This document shows, piece by piece, positions 35,801 to 44,800 of a DNA stretch of 64,000 nt. Origin of the DNA: Aspidiotus rigidus (Eukaryota > Arthropoda > Insecta > Hemiptera > Diaspididae); assembly GCA_035079385.1 (NCBI GenBank), contig JAVHKY010000024.1, positions 5,332,001 to 5,396,000 of the forward strand, read 5' to 3'. The notes under the pieces were generated by a model. That model was not told the origin of the DNA. It ran no database searches and was given only the letters and a program-made list of their open reading frames with translations. Made by a program: the position numbers and the translations under genes. How positions within the stretch are numbered: position 1 is the first letter of the stretch; every line of letters starts with the position of its first letter.

Positions 35801-38800
35801 TATGCGTGTGCATACATATTATTATAATCATAAAATTTGCATCATAAATCTACGCCTGTCAGAGTGGCCTAGTTTTTCAGATACTGTGCGTATACACATT
35901 ATGCTATATTTTGGCTCATACTCTGCTTAAGTCATCTACTTAAGACTGTATAGTAGCGAGTTCGTTCGTTCTATTGTTAATGATCGCGGGATCGAAGTCT
36001 GCGCATTCAGACTGCTAGGTACCCATGCACCAAAGAGCGTGTACCAAAAAGAAACAGAAGCACATTGCACGAGTAATGAGAAAGCAAGCATCAACTACAT
36101 ACGCATTATGTAATACAATATTAACAAATATATTTTCGAGACTAAAATGTTGGAAGAGTTGCTTACGTCTATCACTTTTTTTCGATACTCCTCCCGACAG
36201 GAAGATGACTTTCTTAGGTATTAATATTTCTGATGAAATATCACGAGAAAAAAGTGGGACTACAAGTTTTCAGAATGACCATTGCAGCCGCCTACTCGCA
36301 GCCACTTCACAAATTTTCGACCAACTAATATTTCATGAAAAGTTTGCTCATATAATGAGGTTGGTTTACTGTAAGCCTACTCGCGTGTATACTTATTCCG
36401 AAGTATGTACTTCTAGGTGTATCATTTTAATCGAGCTGACACTTAATATAGGAGGCGGCGCGCGCGATTGACGCTCGTGCAAATGTTTTTGTCCATTAAT
36501 ACGAACAGTATAAACCTAATCATAAAGCATATTATCGGATTTAGGGACAATTACGACGACGATAGAAAGAAAGATAGAAAATGATAGTGTTTTAACAGTA
36601 GAATATAATGCATATGCGAAGAGCGAGAAATCCAACTAGAGGTACTACTGGAAGCAGTGGCGGAGCTTCGATGATCTAATAATGCGACGATTATCTTATG
36701 TGAATTCTCTCACGATAGCTCTCCATTCATCTTGTTAATTTCCACAGTAATCCGTTCTCTCTCGTTTTTCTCTTTCTTTTGGTTAAACATATACAACACG
36801 TTAAACTACAGCGTATTTAACGACGACAACTGCCTGGATGTTGGTGGTGTTGGTGGCGGCGTGCTGACGACGACGCCTGCACGTCATCGCGAAGCAATTT
36901 TATCTAGGGTTCCTCTACTCTTTAGCCATCTCTCGTAGACGAATTGTTTGGTAACGCGAAAAAGTTAGAGGATAATGCAGCCTGCTCGTACGTATGCGAG
37001 ATACTTATTATTACGTCGAGGTTTTGTTTACTCTTTTCTCTTTAATTCTGCTGTTACAATTACCTAGATTGTACGAGTAAGAGACGTGATCTATTTGAAT
37101 ACAATGAATGCGGCTTTAAAGCCGTATATCCGAAGAGTACGGGAGAGTAAGTGAAAAGAGAGTAATGATTTCGCGGTAGCCCCCGTACACTGAATAATGA
37201 TTTTTCTGAAAATCTGTGTAAGTCCATAAAATGACATCGTATGTTGGTCGAATGTTGATCAGGAAGTGAAGCGATTTTAGCTTAAAGTGAGAACCTACTA
37301 CTTTAAAAAGTACATTAGCCATTCTTAACGTCATTCATAATAAATTCCGTCGCCTGGTCTCCGAAGAGTTCTCAACCTATGTCGCGAGACAGGCGAACTA
37401 CCACTGTACCTTCATACCTTCATCCCTCACTCATTCTATGGCTTATTCGACGCACAGCCCGATCATACCATATGACCGTCTTAACTCCAATGTGTATCAA
37501 TATTAGCCTGTGTATCTATCTCTCCTAAGTGCATTCGATGTGTTTGCAGCAGATTTGCTCTTGGATTAGTATACAGGAAAGCTATCAACTTGGAAAGCTC
37601 TTTCCCTTAAGCACCGTCTCACATTAAAATACGAAAACCGTCCTCAGGTAAAACTCATTCTACAACTCAACACTCATCACATAACATAACCACTTGATGC
37701 ATACCAAACTCTAATTCTCACTCCTTTACAATTTCTCAGAAGCTTTTATGAAGCGGCTTCCACTTCCTTCAGACCAGGACTTGCTATCAAGCAATTCAGA
37801 GCTCATCAAAAGTCAAACTTGGCCTGTACATATCTACTCCTCTCGAACCTGTTCCTCATTAACCTCTCACTATCACCTTACGTCTCCTTGCTGGTTGGAC
37901 CCTACATTGCCATTGAGACGGTAATCAAGTTGTGGTATCGAGCCATTTTATGACTTAAGATCATGAGTGTAATGAAAGACCATAGATGGAGACTCCGATG
38001 TATGTATCAAGGGTCAAGAGTTTGATTAGGAGAGTGTAGTTCACAGTATGAGAAAGTAGCGCACGAAAATCTGGTCGTCCGAATCGTGATCGTTCATACT
38101 AAATTCCGCTAGGTGTACAGCCATGTTTGCGCTCGGTAGTGCCACACTCCACCAGTCACGTTACATTACCGTTGGTACCCTTGGAAATTTCTATAGCATG
38201 GGGAAACTTACTTAGAACGATAATTTTTGGTGAATGTTGAAAATCTTGATGAAAATAAATTTTTTGGTCAAGTTCCAACTCTCTGCTTAGATTTCTGACT
38301 TTTCAACAAATTTTTAGAAATGGGCATGTTTTTATGAAAAACTATGAAAATTGGGCGCTACCCTTACAACGCTATCTCTTGACACGATGTGAAACTATCA
38401 CAAAACTGATGACAACCGTGTCTATAGTGGAGATGGGCTTGTTTCAAGAGCCTTTTTCTTATATCGTGGTGTAATCTAATACCAATTTCCTCAGATCTAT
38501 ACAATGACTTTTGGTCTGAGTTGAAGATTTTTCGAGAAATTCGGAAGGTTTCTGAGCCTCTCATCTGATTTATTTCACGCACTGAAAACACCATGAACGT
38601 AAGAGAGCTCTTCAAGTCACGATACTCGGAAATGTACAATTTCCCGTGATCCTCAATTAGATCAAAGCTCTACTCCTCCCCGGGTCGAAAATTTTTCAAC
38701 TCCTTGCATTCGACACCTGTGATGATGACCTTCAAAAAGTGTTCCAAATGTTTATATTATGAGATCAGAACACGGATCCACTTTGGAAATACAATTTTAT

Positions 38801-41800
38801 ATAGCTCAAAATTGAAATTTTCCCAAATCCTCAAATAAGCTCTTAATTGGATGAAAGATCACCCAAGTTTATATATGACTCAGAACTGGAAATTTTTTCG
38901 AAAGCTCTCGTCTATAAAAGCTCGCAATTCGTAATCGTGTGTTCATACAGCTCAGAAGAGGAGATTTTTCCAATTGTTATTTCTATGAAGAGAATTCAGA
39001 ACTCGAGATCTAGACGCAAGGCTTAAAGATAAAAATTTACTTAAATTCAAGCCCCCTTTATAAGAGGTTGTGAAGAAAAGGAAAAATACAGAAGTACGTA
39101 AGAAAGATTTAATTAAACACGACCAGGTTTGTCCGTTGGTACTAGCCGAACATCGTCAGGTGTACTAAAGTAAGAAACGATACAAAACAATCTAATTGAG
39201 AACGATACAATCGAGAACTAGGTACGATTTACAGGTGAGATGAACCGAGTTTCTAAGTCGTTTATATGCGACATAAGATAGTTCTGTTCTATGGTAGCGA
39301 AGTACACTCTTTTCATAAAAATGACTTGGAAGCAGCGTGGTTAAGGGTGGTAAATTTGTATCATAAGTGTTATCATAGAGAATCTGGTGGCATATTTAAA
39401 ATTTGTGGCACATTAGTGGCCCATTGTCCAAATTTATTAGACAGTCAGCAGAAAGGGTATTTCTGGATCCGATAAAAAAGTACCATTTTTGCTGATCAGT
39501 CTATATCGAATCATATTACTTCACTCTGGAGCTGTTTAATTTTACTCTGGAGCCGCTCGTTCAAGTGGTGGCATACATGACAACCTCATTCTTGAGACTT
39601 TCATCTGGTAATACTGCGTCTAGGAATGTATTATCGAAGTCCCATCTTTATAAGGATTCAGAGCTAGAAATTTTCAAAATCCTTAAATTACCGTACGTCA
39701 AAGTTAAGATAAGACAGTAGGACGGCAATCTTTACCAAAGCTCATCCATAAAAATGAAATCGATTGAGCTGTTTTTAGAAAATCACACTACGCACTATCA
39801 CTATTTAGTTTAACCTTGTAGATCAGTATTCAATATACATAAGAAGATTCTTGGTACAGTATATATTCTCATAAGAAAGGTGTTGGGAGATCCCATGGCT
39901 CATAAGAAGTTGGGACCGTTTCAAACGGATGTTGAATTTGAATCGACAAAACATCTAATAGGAGGTTGCAAGAGGTCCGAATGGTCTACATTTTTAGTCT
40001 CATGGCCATTTGATTACGTAAATTGATAAGATTGTCCCGGCACCTCATTAACTTTTCCATTGTAGATACACGTATTTCTTTTTCAGACAATCCTTGTTTC
40101 TCAGAGGATTCTATGATTGAACTGACAATTTCCGAGTTCTGCATCTTCTTTCCTACCAAAAAATCAATTCCTCGTTATTGTTCTCCGACGAGATACTCAT
40201 AAATAGGACTTTCCTCCAATATTCTTCATCATATCTAATCAATAATATTATTTTATTGTTTCATTTCCGTTACGGAAGTGTATACAAACTTCACAGAAAA
40301 ATTTTTTCAATAAATTCATTCTTATACGATGTATTCGTTGATTGTTTTCCCAACAGGCAGTGGTCGTTCCTTCGAGCGTGCTGTACGACTACGTGCACGC
40401 AAAACCAATCAACCCATCTCCTTTCAATAAGACAGACCAATTAAATTATCGCAGACACAGACGAAAGCTACCTAATGAATCGAGCGACCAACAGTTTAAC
40501 TCTTTGGACGATAATGGTCTCCAATTCCAAGAATACCAAGGTAAGACACAAAGTACAGTTACTATTATGCGTGTTTAAAATTACTAGTACCGGTATTGCA
40601 CAAATTTCTCATATACCACAACCGCCTTCTACTCAGTGCCCAGTGTTAACTTATGTATTGTATGTACGGTTGTAATGTTTCTTGTAATTATTTAATTTCA
40701 AACGTTCAATTGCGAACGAGTACCTAAGGCTATTTTTACGTCAAAATTCTCGATATCATTGATGGTATTCTGCTACATCCATGGAATACCGATGTTATAT
40801 TTCTGCCATAAATAGGTATATAATTGCGCGTGTATGTACCGTACTAGGATGTATGAAGAAAGAAAAAAAAAAGTGTAATATAATTCGTGGTTAGAATTTA
40901 CACGAATACGAATAGTATACATTAGCGTGAGCAACTCCGCCCGTTTTAATCGGCCAATAAGACTCATTATTGGCACCCTGTTATAAGTGTGGCGCTGACA
41001 ACGTCCATCGAGAATATGAGAATCAGCCCGAAGACTATACTTACCCACTCCGATTTGTCTATGCTGTACTTGTTTAATTGACAAGTCCGAAGCGCAATCG
41101 ACGAAATGCATAGCAAAATAGTGCGTCCGTTTTGGTGTGGAAAACGACCTGAGCCGTTGGCGTTTATACGAGTCGTATTGCGCTCGTGATGGCACGGGTC
41201 AAAGAGTTCGCGGTATTAGAATATTAATTTCGAACATCAATTTTCTCACGAAGATAAAATATTACTCTCGCGCGAACACAAATATAGCTAAATTTAGGGA
41301 AAAAAACTAGCACGATATATAGCTTCGGAGCTCGCGAATCGCTCGCTTTAGATGATTACTCAATACCTTACGAGGGCCAGTTATTCCGCAGCCAAGTGCT
41401 GATGAGAACGTGCGCCAGATGCTCTGCAAAGTATGCAATATCGTAGTCGTACGCGTTCGCAAATTCAACTAGATTTAATGCCGTGATTAGAAACTCGTAA
41501 TATAGCTGCGGGAAATCGATGGCTATACGATGAGCATGCGGTGATCTGAAATATTAGCCCATGATTCCTCTTTATCTCGCTTCGGACTCAATTCTTTGAT
41601 TCAATTCAAAATTTTATTACGAATGATCACTTTCGAGATGTCGTAAAATATCGCGAGCTCTTGCCGTATATAAAGAGCGTATTTTTGATGGTAGTATATC
41701 AATGGTGATAAAGAATTCGTATGTCGAAGCGATCTGGAACATTCGTGAAAAAGCAAGTTTTGCAACGGCGAGCGGGGAACCCGCAAAGACCCGTATTCAA

Positions 41801-44800
41801 AATCCTATCGTATAAAGCTCGAGAGTTAAAATTATTCCAAGTCCCTCTCCTGTCATAATATATAGCTCGGGAATCTCCAAGCCCCCCTCGTACATACTTA
41901 GCTTAGAAGTCGAAATTATTCCAAGTCCCTCTCCTATCATAAATAGCTTGGAGACCGACATTTTTCCCCGTCATAATATATAGCTTGGAGGTCGAAATTT
42001 TTTCAAGTCCTCTCGTATCATAAATAGCTCAAGAGTCGAAATTTTTCTAAGTCCTCCCCCCCCCCTCCGTGACGTCATCAACCTCGGACTGCTCGCGCCC
42101 GCGGACGAAAATTTTCTGAAAGTACCCCCAAGAAAAGGGGTAGCGGGTTCCCCGCTAAAAAAATGAATTGAATGTTCTGGGCAAATTGTTCCAAAAAATG
42201 ATGAACAAAAGGATATTCCGAATTCACATAAGATCTTTTGCGCATATCGATACGGGTTTCGCCGCAAAGTCTGTAACACCCTCTGAGCTATATTTGACTT
42301 GAACGTCCAAATTGAGAAAGCCTTTTGCTCAAACTCGAAATTGAAGCGCTGCGTGGAAAAGGGGCCTCCGTTCCATAAGAAATACATTAGACGGAGGCCC
42401 TTTTTCCACGCAGCCCTTCAATTGTACACCATTTTCTTGGATCTGCCGTCACTACATCTCTGTATGACATTGGCCTTCGAGTAAATTTGACCAAACTCAT
42501 ACCACCCTTCCTTCATGACAGGTTTGTAACGGTCAGAATTCAAGATCTTTATGACTCTTTTCACCACACTCTCCAAAACGGTACCCCCAGAAAACGTTGA
42601 GTTTCTCTCTTCCTAATAACTATAAATAACCTCACAAACAGCACCAGCTCTCCCTTTATCAAACGACTGTTGGTGGTAGTGACAAGCTGAACTTTATACA
42701 AAAACGTGTCAGGAATGCACATTATTTACATTTCTATGGCATGCATTAAAAATGAGAAGTACCTAATATTGGAGTGAATCAGGGTTTCGTAAAAAGGAAT
42801 AATTATATTCTCAACCTCCAACAAGTAGCAAGACTTCTCCAATCAACTCACCACGAAACTGTGAATTTCGATTTTCAGGTCCTCCCTCTTCCTTCTTTGC
42901 ATCTACAGAATTTCACGATTGCCATCCAATCCTGTGTCAAGTTCCTCGATCTCACCATCGAATCCAACCATATCAAAATCTTGAGTTCGAAATACCGGAA
43001 TTCCTTGATCATTCCCAAATACCTGTCGCACCCACGCACCGGTTGTAACCGTAAATTCCTCCTCGAACTCTTAAATAGCTTGATCCGTCCCCAATTCGAT
43101 TATGGCCCAATTTAAGAACCAACCTTAATGAAAGCTGGATTCCATTCTCCGACACCGCGTTCTCCCACTCACTGCTATAATTTTCTGGCACCCAATACCC
43201 AAATATTCCTATCTTTTTAAGGGCCCGCAACCCACGTAATTTACCCGTCCCGTCCCGTCGCTTCATTTTTCTTTGGACGCATATCCTCAAAATTCCTATT
43301 TTTTCATCCACTCCCTCTTGGTTACTGACATCCGTCTCGATCTTACTGAAATTCCTGAACAGCTATCTGCGCATACAAAAAACAGATGAACAAACTCAGT
43401 TCTTTTTCAGAATTTCCCCTTCACCTTCTCTGCCAAACGGACGGACGTCTTTGAACAAAACATACTTCGAAGACGAGAACAATGGATGTATAATATGCGT
43501 CTTTTTCAAACATGTTCTCAACTCAACCTTACACACATGAACAAATTTCAAACTTTTGGAATGAACATGAACTATAGAAGGTATTTCTAGAAGTATTTTC
43601 GACACTGGGTACCATGCCATTACCTCTCATCATCGTGAAATACTTATGATTAGTTCTCGCGCTTCATCGCGACAGGCAAGTGTAGCTTCTTGCGCGTTGA
43701 AATTTTGTAGCTCGATAAGACACGTTACGCGTCGCAACAATCCGCAGTAACTAAACATAAGTATTGCACAATAATGAGAGGTAATATGGAAAAACGGTAA
43801 ATGGCATATGGTACTCAGCGTTGAAAATACTTCTAGAAATACCTTCTATAGTTCATGTCCATCCCAAAAGTTTAAAATTTGTTCATGTGTAGGTATTATC
43901 ATACGAGTGTTTCCAACCTTTTTAATTCGAAGATCAAGACAATATTCAACTCACTTTTTTCTATCAAGGAGTTTTTTGAATCCTTTTCAAAATCATTACA
44001 TCACTGGTCGCAAAGATACGAGTTTCCTGTTGCCACTGATGCTACTTTTGATAAGTAAACTACGCAATTTCTGAAGTGGTTGAATTTGACTCCCACTAAA
44101 AAATTCTTCGGCGATACAAACGTTTTTCATGACTGTAGTTCCTAAATAAATTTGCAGACAATCAATTTCCGACCCCACCCTGAAAATTTTTCCTCAGAAT
44201 GACTGTCTGTTTTCTTTTCTCGAAATTCCCGAATCAATGGCTGCAATAATCTTAACTGTATCATCGTTTAAGACTCTTTAATTCTTTTTACTTTCAAATA
44301 TTCAGTTAATTAACATTATTTTCGAATTGTTTCTTTAGGTGTATTCGGAAGACCAGGTGTCGATTTTCCTGTCCTCTCGCACGTGCCCGTAACCAAGTTC
44401 AACTGCCGCGACTTGAAAAATTCCAACACCGGATACTACGCAGATCTGGACACGCATTGTCAGGTACGCAGACAATACAGCACGATTCCGTAAAAATTTT
44501 CTCTTTCAACATTCGACACAACATTTCAACTTCCTTCCTTACCCGCAGGTATTCCACGTATGCGACGGCGGTCGAAAAGTCTCATTCCTATGTCCGAATG
44601 GCACCATTTTCCGCCAGTCGCACTTAATTTGCGATTGGTGGTTCCGGGTGGAATGCGAGCGTTCGCCCGAACTCTACGAGCAGAGCGTTCAACAACTAGA
44701 GGCTGACCAAAATCTCTACAAAAAACGCGCCGAAACCATCACGAATGCGATGCATAATTTACTGGCACAAGGTATCAAAGAATCAACCTTACTCGAGTCG

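Larger units (their letters stand above)
40541..44338 (+). other. intron 3 (3.8 kb)
   Basis: Donor GTAAGA, acceptor TTTAG. Contents: an antisense 140-codon open frame at 40773-41195 without recognised features, minisatellite 41.8-42.06 kb, a hairpin at 42341-42421, a jockey-like relic 42.57-43.46 kb and foldback copy B at 43.53-43.89 kb. Confidence 0.8.

Noticed and set aside
36025..36471. 148-codon open frame in intron 2
   Set aside because: Mixed composition with no recognisable motif, no exon signals that fit the host gene; most likely chance.
40773..41195. 140-codon antisense frame in intron 3
   Set aside because: No known domain, poor composition, no splice context; probably chance.
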